From assembly GCF_044762665.1 (NCBI RefSeq), contig NZ_JBIWES010000008.1, positions 158,240 to 222,239 of the forward strand: a stretch of DNA of 64,000 bases, given 5' to 3'. Under the pieces are notes generated by a model. That model was given only the letters and a program-made list of their open reading frames with translations. It had not been told where the DNA came from and did no database searches. Of this stretch, positions 54,364 through 62,649 are shown piece by piece. The stretch is from Peribacillus frigoritolerans_B (GTDB taxonomy: Bacteria; Bacillota; Bacilli; Bacillales; DSM-1321). The first letter of the stretch is position 1, and each line of letters starts with the position of its first letter. The position numbers and the translations under genes were made by a program.

Positions 54364-54756
54364 TTATGTAGTCAATACCTTCGTAATACTTGTAATTATA
54401 CCAATTGAAAATAATAATAGATAAGCCACAAAAAAGAAGGCGAAGTTCACTCTCCAAAAACCCTTTAATACCTTATGGAAAATGATTTCTTCTTTTACCT
54501 TGTAATGGACAAGAACCACCACGAATGCGTTGATGAGCATGATGAGCATGATCACCCAAAGAATTTGCATATCCCAAATCGTAATGATCAAATAATGAAC
54601 GGATAATACGAACAGCAGCGTACTCATGTCCATTGCAAATTGAACGGAGCGCCGATGGTTTCCAGTGAATTGTTTGGCCCCTATAAAAAAAAGTATATAC
54701 CCTACGAATGGCAAGGTAATAAATATCGCGGCAAGGCTTGAAACTACGTACGGCAC
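54364..54756 (-). CDS. DUF3397 domain membrane protein
   Basis: A 130-residue protein with four predicted membrane segments (about 5-27, 43-60, 66-86, 106-127) and a short basic loop (FTGNHRRSV). This matches the DUF3397 proteins found next to bshC and panE in Bacillaceae; no function is known. It is four bases downstream of panE, so cotranscription is likely. Confidence 0.8.
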   Translation of the reverse strand: MPYVVSSLAAIFITLPFVGYILFFIGAKQFTGNHRRSVQFAMDMSTLLFVLSVHYLIITIWDMQILWVIMLIMLINAFVVVLVHYKVKEEIIFHKVLKGFWRVNFAFFFVAYLLLFSIGIITSITKVLTT

Positions 54757-54760
54757 ATCC

Positions 54761-55645
54761 TCATCCCCCCTGAGACTCTTTTCCTTTGACCATCTTATAT
54801 AGAGAAGACGTCAGGCAACCACTTTTCCCTTTACTCTTTGCCTCCGAGAGGATATGACCCAAAATAGCATCAATTTCCGTTTTACGGCCATTTTCTAAAT
54901 CTTTTAGCATTGACGATCGATTTTCCGCAGTTGCCATACAAACGGATTTCACATGTTCAAATGACTCAGCCTTATTTTGAATTTCCAAAATACTGGAGAT
55001 TTCTTCAAAAAGTTCTTGAAATAATTGGTAGTAAAAAGAGTTAGTGATTAAACCGCCATTTTCCACATCAAGTATCGCCGTTAATGGATTTATCACTGCA
55101 TTGACGACCAGTTTATCCATCAGCATCGAGTGAAAATCTTCACTCATCGTAAAAGGAAAATGATCGATCCTTTCATTCACTAACGATAGTTGCTCAAGTT
55201 CCCCTTTATAGGAAGCAACCTTTGTAATGCCGAGCCCCGTATGCTCCACGGTATTCCCGTCATGCTTCAATGCTCCATGCTCCACTACCCCCACATATAT
55301 GGTTGGGGATTGAAGCTGCTTTAAATAAGAAATATGCCCATAGCCATTCTGCAAGAATAGCAATGGAACCTGAATGCCTTTGATCCTAGGCAGTATTTGC
55401 GGAAGGTGATATTGCTTGACGGCCATTATAAGAAGATCCACATCCGATATCCCTTCATCCAGCCCCTTAGAAATGATGCCTGTCAGCAGTCGGATTTCAC
55501 CATCCTCAATAAGGCGGATTCCATCACGTTGGATGATGGACGCCTGTTCCGAGGTATGAGTATATAGAGTCACATTATGTTTTTCACTTAAATGAGACGC
55601 AAACAGCAGCCCTATGGCCCCTCCGCCAATGATTCCAATTCTCAT
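54761..55645 (-). CDS. panE: 2-dehydropantoate 2-reductase
   Basis: NADPH-dependent reduction of ketopantoate to pantoate in pantothenate synthesis (B. subtilis YlbQ). The N-terminal Rossmann loop is IIGGGAIGLLFA (4-15); the catalytic lysine lies in the DKLVVNAVINPLTA segment near residue 170. Length 294. B. subtilis has two ketopantoate reductase candidates (PanE and IlvC), so the physiological share of this enzyme is uncertain. With coaBC it places two CoA-pathway genes in the window. Confidence 0.9.
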   Translation of the reverse strand: MRIGIIGGGAIGLLFASHLSEKHNVTLYTHTSEQASIIQRDGIRLIEDGEIRLLTGIISKGLDEGISDVDLLIMAVKQYHLPQILPRIKGIQVPLLFLQNGYGHISYLKQLQSPTIYVGVVEHGALKHDGNTVEHTGLGITKVASYKGELEQLSLVNERIDHFPFTMSEDFHSMLMDKLVVNAVINPLTAILDVENGGLITNSFYYQLFQELFEEISSILEIQNKAESFEHVKSVCMATAENRSSMLKDLENGRKTEIDAILGHILSEAKSKGKSGCLTSSLYKMVKGKESQGG

Positions 55646-56109
55646 AATACCCTTCCTTACTTTTTGAAATATATTTCTATTTTATCACATTATCTTTTTT
55701 ACCCTGCACCAATTTTCCCATCGTTGGAAAACACAGCCAATCTGATTGAATGAAATTGAATTGCCATTAACGATGTCTCATCATAAAATACCAATGGAAA
55801 GAATCATTAATACGCCATTGAAGATTTATTTTCTTCTTTAAGTGTTAATTTAATGGTATATTAGATACGAAAAGCTTAGCCATTTTGAAGAATTTACAGG
55901 AATAAAAGATAACTCCAAACTCAACCCAAGAGAAATTGAAGGGAAAAGGGCGGGGGATAAAAGGCTATAAGCATTTAGTCAGCCAGGATAAGTCGATGAT
56001 GTCATACTAGATTTAACCTGAGCTGGAATTCCACATGTAAAGATCAGTGGGATGACTTTCAAAGGGTACTATCGGAAGAGGTTTATCAGAATTAAGGGGG
56101 AGCTTTTTT
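55646..56109. other. Intergenic region between panE and ylbP
   Basis: These 464 bases lie between divergent genes. A TATATT box near 55856 could serve ylbP. Near 55999-56075 the plus strand has short, stop-interrupted stretches that read like protein but match nothing I recognise. No RNA or terminator structure is evident. Confidence 0.5.
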
Positions 56110-56598
56110 ATGGAATACAAGGTTGAACGATTACTTGTAAATTTTAAAACGCTTGAGGAATTCAAAAAATTCAAAGAATACGGGATACAGGAACTGTCCA
56201 TGCTAGATGATTTAGAGGGTAACATCATCGAAAATGACAGCCAATCACCTTTTTACGGAATCTTTTATGGCGATAAACTCGTAGCCCGCATGAGCCTGTA
56301 TAAAAGAAGCGCTAAATTCGACCGGTATTTTGACAAGTCCAGGGATTTCCTTGTTCTTTGGAAACTTGAAGTCCTGCCTAACTATCAGAAAAAAGGTTAT
56401 GGAAGAGCTTTGGTCGAATTCGCCAAAAGCCTGAACATGCCTATCAAAACCAACCCAAGAGTCCATTCACAAGACTTTTGGAAAAAGATGGGTTTTTCTG
56501 CTGTTTCCTATGATTTGGACAGGGACCTCGGAGAGAACCCACTGATTTGGAGCCCATTTGACATACAAGATAATAAAGAAATAGATACAGAAGAATAA
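56110..56598 (+). CDS. ylbP: GNAT family N-acetyltransferase YlbP
   Basis: Acetyl-CoA-dependent transferase of unknown substrate. The 162 residues start MEYKVERLLVNFKTLEEF and show the acetyl-CoA loop LPNYQKKGYGRALVEFAK (about 97-114, the Q/RxxGxG/A motif). It is strongly similar to B. subtilis YlbP and is in the same neighbourhood, between panE and gerR. GGGGGAG precedes the ATG by seven bases. It converges on gerR with a shared terminator. Confidence 0.9.
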   Translation: MEYKVERLLVNFKTLEEFKKFKEYGIQELSMLDDLEGNIIENDSQSPFYGIFYGDKLVARMSLYKRSAKFDRYFDKSRDFLVLWKLEVLPNYQKKGYGRALVEFAKSLNMPIKTNPRVHSQDFWKKMGFSAVSYDLDRDLGENPLIWSPFDIQDNKEIDTEE

Positions 56599-56610
56599 GG
56601 AAGTAGCAAG

Positions 56611-56642
56611 AAAATGCGGGCGGATTTTCCCACCCGCATTTT
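56611..56642. terminator. Bidirectional terminator between ylbP and gerR
   Basis: Perfect stem AAAATGCGGG (56611-56620) and CCCGCATTTT (56633-56642) with A and T tracts on both sides, ending directly at the gerR stop codon. Confidence 0.92.
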
Positions 56643-57263
56643 TTATTTATTGACCCTTTCCAAATTACCATTCTTATCCATTTGAAAACTCACCTTTGGA
56701 TTCGCCTTTTCGTCCTCTTGCACACTAAGTTTTCTTGCACGCTCCATAATCTGCATTAACGCACGATAATCTTCCTCAACAGCTTTCAGGTTTTCCTTAA
56801 GCAGGACATTCTCTTCCAGTAATCGGACATTTTCCCGTTCAAGAAATAGGGACCGCTCAGAAATCCGTTCCTTTTCCTTATTATCAAGCTGAAAGAATTC
56901 ATCCATTTTGGTTAAATATAATATAACTTCCTGAAGGGTAATAGATTCTTTATCTTCATGCTCGGGCTTTTTTTCTTCAATCATGACATTTTCCACCGCT
57001 GCAACCGAATCCCTTTCCACTTCAGGATTATTGACTGCCTGTTCTTTCCTTTGTTTTTTCGCCAGCTCTATCCCTGATTTATATTGCTTCCTGACAAATG
57101 AATTCCAACGGAACCCACAAGCAGCAGATGTCCTCGATAACTGTTTCCCCACTTCTTCAAACGCCTTTAATTGTGTACTGCCTTCTCGTATATGCCTTAA
57201 TACCACTTCAGCCAACAACAGATCCTCATCATGAGTCCATGCATCTTGTCTCGCAATCGTCAT
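56643..57263 (-). CDS. gerR: RsfA family sporulation transcription factor GerR (YlbO)
   Basis: Regulator of the mother-cell line in sporulation; in B. subtilis ylbO was named gerR and modulates sigma-E-dependent genes. The N-terminal Myb/SANT-like DNA-binding domain is clear (DAWTHDEDLLLAEVVLRHIRE, 8-28; SAACGFRWNSFVRKQY near 49-64). A long C-terminal coiled coil (about 110-180) follows. TAAGGAGG precedes the ATG. The name rests on position and family; a paralogue rsfA exists in Bacillus. Confidence 0.88.
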   Translation of the reverse strand: MTIARQDAWTHDEDLLLAEVVLRHIREGSTQLKAFEEVGKQLSRTSAACGFRWNSFVRKQYKSGIELAKKQRKEQAVNNPEVERDSVAAVENVMIEEKKPEHEDKESITLQEVILYLTKMDEFFQLDNKEKERISERSLFLERENVRLLEENVLLKENLKAVEEDYRALMQIMERARKLSVQEDEKANPKVSFQMDKNGNLERVNK

Positions 57264-57342
57264 CTCTCTACCTCCTTAGCAAGTTTTAATTCATAATATG
57301 CACATGCTAGGAAAGATAGAAGGTATATAGAGCGTGTAATGA

Positions 57343-58107
57343 TTATTTTTTCTTATTTAAAAAACGTTCGACTGCAGCATGATGCTCATCACTCGCCCAC
57401 AGTTTGGAACATTCCCGGATTTCCGCATCCATTCTTCCTTTAAGCCCGCCATCCTGCCATTTATGGACCAGCAATCGTTTATAGGCCATCAATACCCCTG
57501 TCTCATGGCGGAGAAAATCTTCCGCGAACCATTCCCATCCATCGGTACCTTCTCCGACTATCTCATCTACGAAACCAAGTTCCTTCGCTTCCTCGGCTTT
57601 ATGTATTTTTGCATCCAATAATAGCTTTAGCGCTTTTTGCTCTGGTATTTTTTCAAGTAAAAGCGTTGCTCCGCCCCAGCCTGTCGTTATCCCTAGAGTA
57701 CCTTGCACAAACCCTAGCCTAGCTTCCCTCTTTGCTAATCTGAAATCACAAGCTGTCGCTATTTCGCATCCACCTCCGAAAGCACTTCCATTGATTAGCG
57801 CTATTGTCGGTTTTGGGAAAACTGCTAGTTTATAAAGAATTTCACCCATTTTCGATAACATAGCAAAGGCCTCTTCATCTGTATGCAAATCCTGAAATTC
57901 CCTTAGATCCCCGCCTGAACAGAACGCCTCAGAGCCCGCCCCTGTCAGGACCAGCAACTTAACTTCATCATCGCATGCAGCTTCTGACAATATCGACTCA
58001 AGTTCGTCCATCAGCTGATAATTCACGGCATTCCTTTTCTCCGGTCTATTAAATAGGAGCTTCACGAAACCGCGTTTATCCCTTTCAACTTCAATCACCT
58101 GATCCAT
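57343..58107 (-). CDS. Enoyl-CoA hydratase/isomerase family protein (possibly a decarboxylase-like member)
   Basis: Crotonase-fold protein of 254 residues. The oxyanion-hole segments are CSGGDLREF (63-71) and INGSAFGGGCEIATACDF (105-122). At the position of the first catalytic glutamate of enoyl-CoA hydratase the protein has Gln135 (GFVQGTLG), and the following loop is GWGGA (143-147) instead of the usual PGxGG. Both features resemble ethylmalonyl-CoA decarboxylase-type members, so hydratase activity is doubtful. ATG at 58107 with AAGGTG upstream replaces a longer frame. Lies between rpmF and gerR, where B. subtilis has no gene. Confidence 0.85.
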   Translation of the reverse strand: MDQVIEVERDKRGFVKLLFNRPEKRNAVNYQLMDELESILSEAACDDEVKLLVLTGAGSEAFCSGGDLREFQDLHTDEEAFAMLSKMGEILYKLAVFPKPTIALINGSAFGGGCEIATACDFRLAKREARLGFVQGTLGITTGWGGATLLLEKIPEQKALKLLLDAKIHKAEEAKELGFVDEIVGEGTDGWEWFAEDFLRHETGVLMAYKRLLVHKWQDGGLKGRMDAEIRECSKLWASDEHHAAVERFLNKKK

Positions 58108-58255
58108 GTAAACACCTTCTCCAAAATCATTGGCAAATGTGGATGATTCAAAATATTCTGCCAAATATATTTGTAAAAAAAGCACAGAGAAAAATCCCTG
58201 CGCTTTGATTAGCGTGTTGCATCAAGAAAGCTAAGCTCTCAAGTAGGTCAAGAAA

Positions 58256-58429
58256 TTATTTTGCGACAACTTCTTTTCCTTTATATGTTCCACATTCTTT
58301 ACAAACGTGATGTGAAAGAGTCATTCCACCACAGCTCGGGCATTCTACCATACCAGGTACTTGAAGCTTGAAGTGCGTACGACGTTTTCTTTTTACAGTT
58401 TTCGACGTTCTTCTAAAAGGTACAGCCAT
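58256..58429 (-). CDS. rpmF: Large ribosomal subunit protein bL32
   Basis: A 57-residue zinc-containing L32: MAVPFRRTSKTVKRKRRTHF, then Cys30/Cys33 (CPSC) and Cys43/Cys46 (CKEC), so this is the zinc-binding C+ form. The ATG at 58429 is preceded by AGGAGGTGG; three extra upstream codons are not used. It follows ylbN by 65 bases, the conserved ylbN-rpmF pair. Confidence 0.96.
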   Translation of the reverse strand: MAVPFRRTSKTVKRKRRTHFKLQVPGMVECPSCGGMTLSHHVCKECGTYKGKEVVAK

Positions 58430-58494
58430 TATTCCCACCTCCTTAAAAAATATAAAAAAGCTGGAAAAATCGGATTAACGATTTTTCGTTCCAA

Positions 58495-59016
58495 TCAAGA
58501 TTCTTTATTGTTGTCAAAAAAGTCGGCAAGCTTTGCAAATCTCGGATCAACCTTATGCTCATTTTCCTCTTCGGAAATAACAGCCCAGTCTTTCCCAGAT
58601 TGAGGAGCAGCTTCATTCGAATCGACATCCTCACAAAAAACCTGCATCGGAATTTCTAGCAATAAATTTTCTTTAATTACCGGTATTAGGTCTACAACGT
58701 CACCTTCCACAACAGTGACATCATCTCCGTAGAAATCTGTGCCATCTGCCTTTAAAAGAAAGGTTTCCTTTGTATCAATATCAATCGGATATTTAACGTC
58801 TACCAGTGTACGGGAGCAAGGTAATGTTAATTCACCTGAAAGATGCAAGTGAAAAGTAATCTCGGTCGAGCTGATATCAGCTCTTCCTGCTACTCTGATC
58901 GGAGAAACATCGCGAATTTGCGGGTCTCTTTCTCTAATGTCCAAGACATCCACCAGTTCATCAAACCGTAAATCTTTGTCCCGAATTTTTTGAAGTTGAC
59001 TAATCGTCCATTTCAA
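58495..59016 (-). CDS. ylbN: YceD family (DUF177) protein YlbN
   Basis: A 173-residue acidic protein nearly always encoded before rpmF in bacteria; the plant and E. coli relatives are linked to 23S rRNA accumulation. Conserved parts include FHLHLSGELTLPCSRTLVDV near 54-73 and the C-terminal KVDPRFAKLADFF. Transcribed from a consensus promoter 30 bases upstream together with rpmF. Confidence 0.9.
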   Translation of the reverse strand: MKWTISQLQKIRDKDLRFDELVDVLDIRERDPQIRDVSPIRVAGRADISSTEITFHLHLSGELTLPCSRTLVDVKYPIDIDTKETFLLKADGTDFYGDDVTVVEGDVVDLIPVIKENLLLEIPMQVFCEDVDSNEAAPQSGKDWAVISEEENEHKVDPRFAKLADFFDNNKES

Positions 59017-59044
59017 ATGAAATCACCTCAAGGCAACAAAAATA

Positions 59045-59073
59045 ATTATAGCTTTCAATTATAAGTTTGTCAA
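59045..59073 (-). promoter_or_regulatory. Consensus sigma-A promoter of ylbN-rpmF
   Basis: On the minus strand TTGACA (59068-59073), a 17-base spacer and TATAAT (59045-59050): twelve of twelve positions match, as expected for a ribosomal protein gene. Confidence 0.95.
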
Positions 59074-59236
59074 TATTTTTTCTTTACACTATAATGTAGT
59101 CATCCTAACTGATTGTCTAAGTTTTATGAATCATTTTCAAACAAAAAATCCAGACGATTACTTATAGTAATTTTACTTGAAATACTATTTTAGCACTAAG
59201 TTGATAAAATACAAAGTTTTTCTCTGAGGTGAAGGA

Positions 59237-60442
59237 ATGAAAGCTTGCGGTTTAGTAGTCGAATATAACCCTTTTCACAATGGACATGTTTTACATGCGA
59301 GAGAAAGTAGAGAAAAAACAGGGGCAGATGTTGTTGTCGCTGTTATGAGCGGACCCTTCTTACAGCGTGGCGAGCCCGCTATCGTCAGCAAGTGGACACG
59401 TGCCGAAATGGCCTTGAATGGCGGCATAGACCTTGTCATTGAGCTGCCCTATGCTTTCGCGACACAGAAGGCGGAAATATTTGCAAAAGGATCTATCGCT
59501 CTTTTGGAATCCCTTGGCTGTGACTCCTTTTGCTTCGGAAGCGAGGATGGCAATATTGAACCATTCATCACCGCCCACAGAATTCTTTCGGATAATTCCG
59601 CTGCATTCGATGCCGCAATTAAATCGGCCATGGATGCCGGTAATAGTTATCCGGCAAGTGCTGCCCAGGCTTATCGTTCGATCATCAATGATGATGCGGC
59701 ATTGGATTTGACGAAGCCGAATAATATCCTTGGAAAGGAATATGTAAGTGCTGCCCTTTCAAACGGCTACTCCATTCGCCCTTATACGATTCAAAGGGTC
59801 GCTGCCGGATACCATGAAACAACGTTGTCCAAAGACCCTATTGCCAGCGCAACTGGGATACGTAAAGCCATCCATGAACATCAGGATTTAAATTCTGTTT
59901 CCAGCTATATTCCACAAGCGACGTTGAGTGGTCTTGAAAAATATTTAATGCACTACCATGCCTTGCATGACTGGGAAATGTATTGGTCCATGTTGAAATA
60001 CCGTATCCTTTCCTCCTCTTTAACCGAATTGGCAGCAATATACGAAATTGAGGAAGGCATAGAACACCGAATAAAGGAGATGGCCAACCAATCTTCGAGC
60101 TTTACTGGATTCATGGCAGCGCTTAAGACAAAACGCTATACATGGACACGGCTACAGCGGATGTGTGTCCATATATTGACCCATACATTAAAGGAACAGG
60201 TGATTCACAATGACCAACCAGCCTATATCAGACTTCTCGGCATGAATGGCCGGGGACAAGAATATCTTGGCTCTGTAAAAAAAGGCTTGCCCCTCCCGCT
60301 CATCTCTAAACTTTCGTCCTATCGGAAGCAGGACATCGATACGGACTTGAGAGCAGCACAGGTGTATGCACTGGGCTTGTCCGAACCGTATCAAGCCGCA
60401 TTGATGAAACGGGAATATGAATCTCCCATCATTTTCAAATGA
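59237..60442 (+). CDS. tmcAL: tRNA(Met) cytidine acetate ligase TmcAL (YlbM)
   Basis: Makes N4-acetylcytidine at the wobble position of elongator tRNA-Met using acetate and ATP. The nucleotidyltransferase motif HNGH is at residues 14-17 (EYNPFHNGHVLHA), with SGPFLQRGEPAIVSKWTRAE (38-57) and ELPYAFATQKAE. A central DPIASATGIRK-type segment aligns with HIGH-superfamily KMSKS-like loop. Length 401. The ATG follows GAGGTGAAGGA. Divergent from ylbN. Confidence 0.94.
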   Translation: MKACGLVVEYNPFHNGHVLHARESREKTGADVVVAVMSGPFLQRGEPAIVSKWTRAEMALNGGIDLVIELPYAFATQKAEIFAKGSIALLESLGCDSFCFGSEDGNIEPFITAHRILSDNSAAFDAAIKSAMDAGNSYPASAAQAYRSIINDDAALDLTKPNNILGKEYVSAALSNGYSIRPYTIQRVAAGYHETTLSKDPIASATGIRKAIHEHQDLNSVSSYIPQATLSGLEKYLMHYHALHDWEMYWSMLKYRILSSSLTELAAIYEIEEGIEHRIKEMANQSSSFTGFMAALKTKRYTWTRLQRMCVHILTHTLKEQVIHNDQPAYIRLLGMNGRGQEYLGSVKKGLPLPLISKLSSYRKQDIDTDLRAAQVYALGLSEPYQAALMKREYESPIIFK

Positions 60443-60489
60443 AGAGTGGTTCAAGATTGGTCCGTTTCATCCTTTAGAAAAACTAATCA

Positions 60490-60532
60490 TCAAAAAAAGC
60501 GCAAACAGTAGGTAACTGCCTGCGCTTTTTTT
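60490..60532. terminator. Bidirectional terminator between tmcAL and ylbL
   Basis: AAAAAAAGCGCA and TGCGCTTTTTTT pair at the base, with an inner imperfect stem (CAGTAGGTAACTG); symmetric tracts serve both convergent genes. It touches the ylbL stop. Confidence 0.87.
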
Positions 60533-61557
60533 CAATTTTCTTTTCCATTTAGCTTCGTTAAATAGGTTATTGCATCTTCAAAGGTGTCAATCGGCACGAT
60601 CTTCATGTCGGTGTCAATATCCTTTGCTGCAATGAGTGCATCTTCATAATTCGAACCTGCTGCTCCGTTTTCATTCGGGGCAAAGAATATTTCGGCTCCA
60701 GACTTATCGGCTGCAACTATTTTCTGTTGAATTCCGCCAATTGGACCGACTGTCCCATCATCGGACATCGTTCCCGTACCCGCTATGTCATATCCATTTG
60801 TAAGATCACCTTTGGTTAATTGATTATAAATTTCCAATGAAAACATTAAACCAGCCGAAGGACCGCCTATTTGTTCTGAATCTATGGCAATCGCAGGTTT
60901 AGTGGTCACTTTTCGATTATCATCCAGCGAAATGCCGATTCCTACCCTATTTGGGTCATTTTTAAATGGCTGCAATGAAAGAACGGCCGTTTTCTCTGTC
61001 TCTTCCCGCTTATAGACTATTTTAACTTCATCTCCGGCCTTCTTTCCGTTAATATAGTCCATGAATTCCTGTGCGGACTTGAATTTAACATCATCAACCT
61101 GAATGATTTGATCGCCCGCTTTCAGCTCTTTAGCTGCCGGCATTCCTTTTAGCACGTCCAAAACATATACACCCAGGTACTCGTATTCGACTTCTTTCCC
61201 TGCTTTTTCATATGCGATCTTAATGGCATTATTTTTAGAGCCATCCATCAAGTGGAGCTGCCTGATATTATATTCTTCATCTGTTTCATCTTCGGTTCGG
61301 ATGGATGTTTCCGGATAAAGCTCCTGATATTTGCTCCACTTCGCCAGCATGTAGGAATATATATTCGCCCGGCCCATCCTTACAGTGGTTAACATAAAGC
61401 TTCCTTTTGCTTCATCTCCTCCGGATACCTCAATGATTGGCTCCAATTCTTTAGCCATTCCTGGTTTTGATACATAAAAAGGTAGGGAATAAAGGGCTGA
61501 TGCTATGAGAAGTATAGCCACTACCAGGAAAGTGCGTACATACATTTTACGGCTCAT
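60532..61557 (-). CDS. ylbL: PDZ and Lon-like serine protease YlbL (DNA damage checkpoint recovery; SepM family)
   Basis: Membrane-anchored protease which in B. subtilis degrades the SOS division inhibitor YneA, acting with CtpA. Layout: N-terminal membrane helix (about 6-25), PDZ domain (about 125-195) and Lon-type S16 domain with the dyad Ser234 (GGPSAG) and Lys279 (GIQQKI), the same positions as in B. subtilis. The ATG at 61557 has AAGGAG ten bases upstream and gives 341 residues. It overlaps ylbK by 11 bases. Confidence 0.94.
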   Translation of the reverse strand: MSRKMYVRTFLVVAILLIASALYSLPFYVSKPGMAKELEPIIEVSGGDEAKGSFMLTTVRMGRANIYSYMLAKWSKYQELYPETSIRTEDETDEEYNIRQLHLMDGSKNNAIKIAYEKAGKEVEYEYLGVYVLDVLKGMPAAKELKAGDQIIQVDDVKFKSAQEFMDYINGKKAGDEVKIVYKREETEKTAVLSLQPFKNDPNRVGIGISLDDNRKVTTKPAIAIDSEQIGGPSAGLMFSLEIYNQLTKGDLTNGYDIAGTGTMSDDGTVGPIGGIQQKIVAADKSGAEIFFAPNENGAAGSNYEDALIAAKDIDTDMKIVPIDTFEDAITYLTKLNGKEN

Positions 61558-62344
61558 CTTCAAAGGACTCCTTCCAAGTAACAATGCTCTGCTTAATTTG
61601 ATCTATCTTACCTCTTGCAGCTTCTTCTCCAATACTAATTATTTCCTGTACGTTTGTAAATGATTTCGAGCTGTATTTCTCAACCCTGGGGCGTATCATG
61701 ACGTCTGAAGCAAACTCCCTGCTTTTAACCAGCTCCATTTGCAGGATATCGAGGCTTTGCATGATGACGTCATAAATGGAGTTTATCTCCATATCCTGTT
61801 TCACGTGGGCTACATCCACACCAATAATGATGTCTGCTCCCATATCCTTCACGACTGAAACAGGAACCCTGTCAACAACACCGCCATCAACAAGCAGTCT
61901 GTTTCCGATTTTTTCGGGAATGAAAATGCCTGGAATGGAGATGCTTGCCCTTACAGCCGGTGCGATGGGGCCTTCCTGAAAAATGACTTTTTCCCCCGTT
62001 TTTATATCAGTGGCGACCACCGCCACAGGAATATCAAGTTCTTCAAATTTCTTGCCATATGTAAATACCCTGATTAAATCCTTTGTCCGTTTACCCGAAA
62101 TGAAGCCCATCTTAGGAATGGTGAAGTCCAAATAATACTTTCGCTTAAATGCACGGGACAACTTATAGAGCCTCTCGATATCCGACCCCGCTCCATAAAA
62201 GGCTGCAACCATAGCTCCCATGCTGCTTCCAGCAATCATATCTATCGGAATGCCTTCTTGCTGCAATACCTTTATCACGCCAATATGTGCAAACCCCCTA
62301 GCTCCTCCTGACCCAAGTGCAAGCCCGACCTTTGGTTTCGACAA
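61547..62344 (-). CDS. ylbK: Patatin-like phospholipase family protein YlbK
   Basis: Ser-Asp dyad lipid hydrolase of the NTE/RssA type. The oxyanion loop is ALGSGGARGFAHIGV (9-23), nucleophile Ser41 in GSSMG, and the aspartate lies in VDGGVVDRVPV near residue 160. The TTG at 62344 (six bases from GGAGGG) gives SKPKVGLALG and 265 residues; the longer frame starts inside upstream sequence without a ribosome-binding site. Substrate is unknown. Cotranscribed with ylbL. Confidence 0.92.
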   Translation of the reverse strand: MSKPKVGLALGSGGARGFAHIGVIKVLQQEGIPIDMIAGSSMGAMVAAFYGAGSDIERLYKLSRAFKRKYYLDFTIPKMGFISGKRTKDLIRVFTYGKKFEELDIPVAVVATDIKTGEKVIFQEGPIAPAVRASISIPGIFIPEKIGNRLLVDGGVVDRVPVSVVKDMGADIIIGVDVAHVKQDMEINSIYDVIMQSLDILQMELVKSREFASDVMIRPRVEKYSSKSFTNVQEIISIGEEAARGKIDQIKQSIVTWKESFEDEP

Positions 62345-62649
62345 AGATATCCCTCCCGCTTTAACTAATTCAAAATATTGAAATAACACTCATTCAAAGT
62401 TATGGTCTTAAACGGATTTATAGAAGCATATTATTTATATTGACAGTGAAACAAGCATGGCAAATATAAACCATGTAGCCAATGAAGTGAAGGGCTGCAT
62501 TGAAATTCCATTGTACAGAACATCTTCTTTACATGTCGGTACAATCCTTATTCCATCATGCGCTTACTTTTCGAGAAAAAGAAGTTCATATTTTATTATA
62601 TACGAAACGAACTGCCCTTATTTAGTAACCTTCAAGAGGAGGCTGAATT

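Noticed and set aside
62390..62649. TTGACA followed by TATAAA upstream of ylbJ as a sigma-A promoter
   Set aside because: The spacer is 19 bases and the gene is expected to be under sigma-E; no convincing sigma-E boxes were found either, so no promoter is called.
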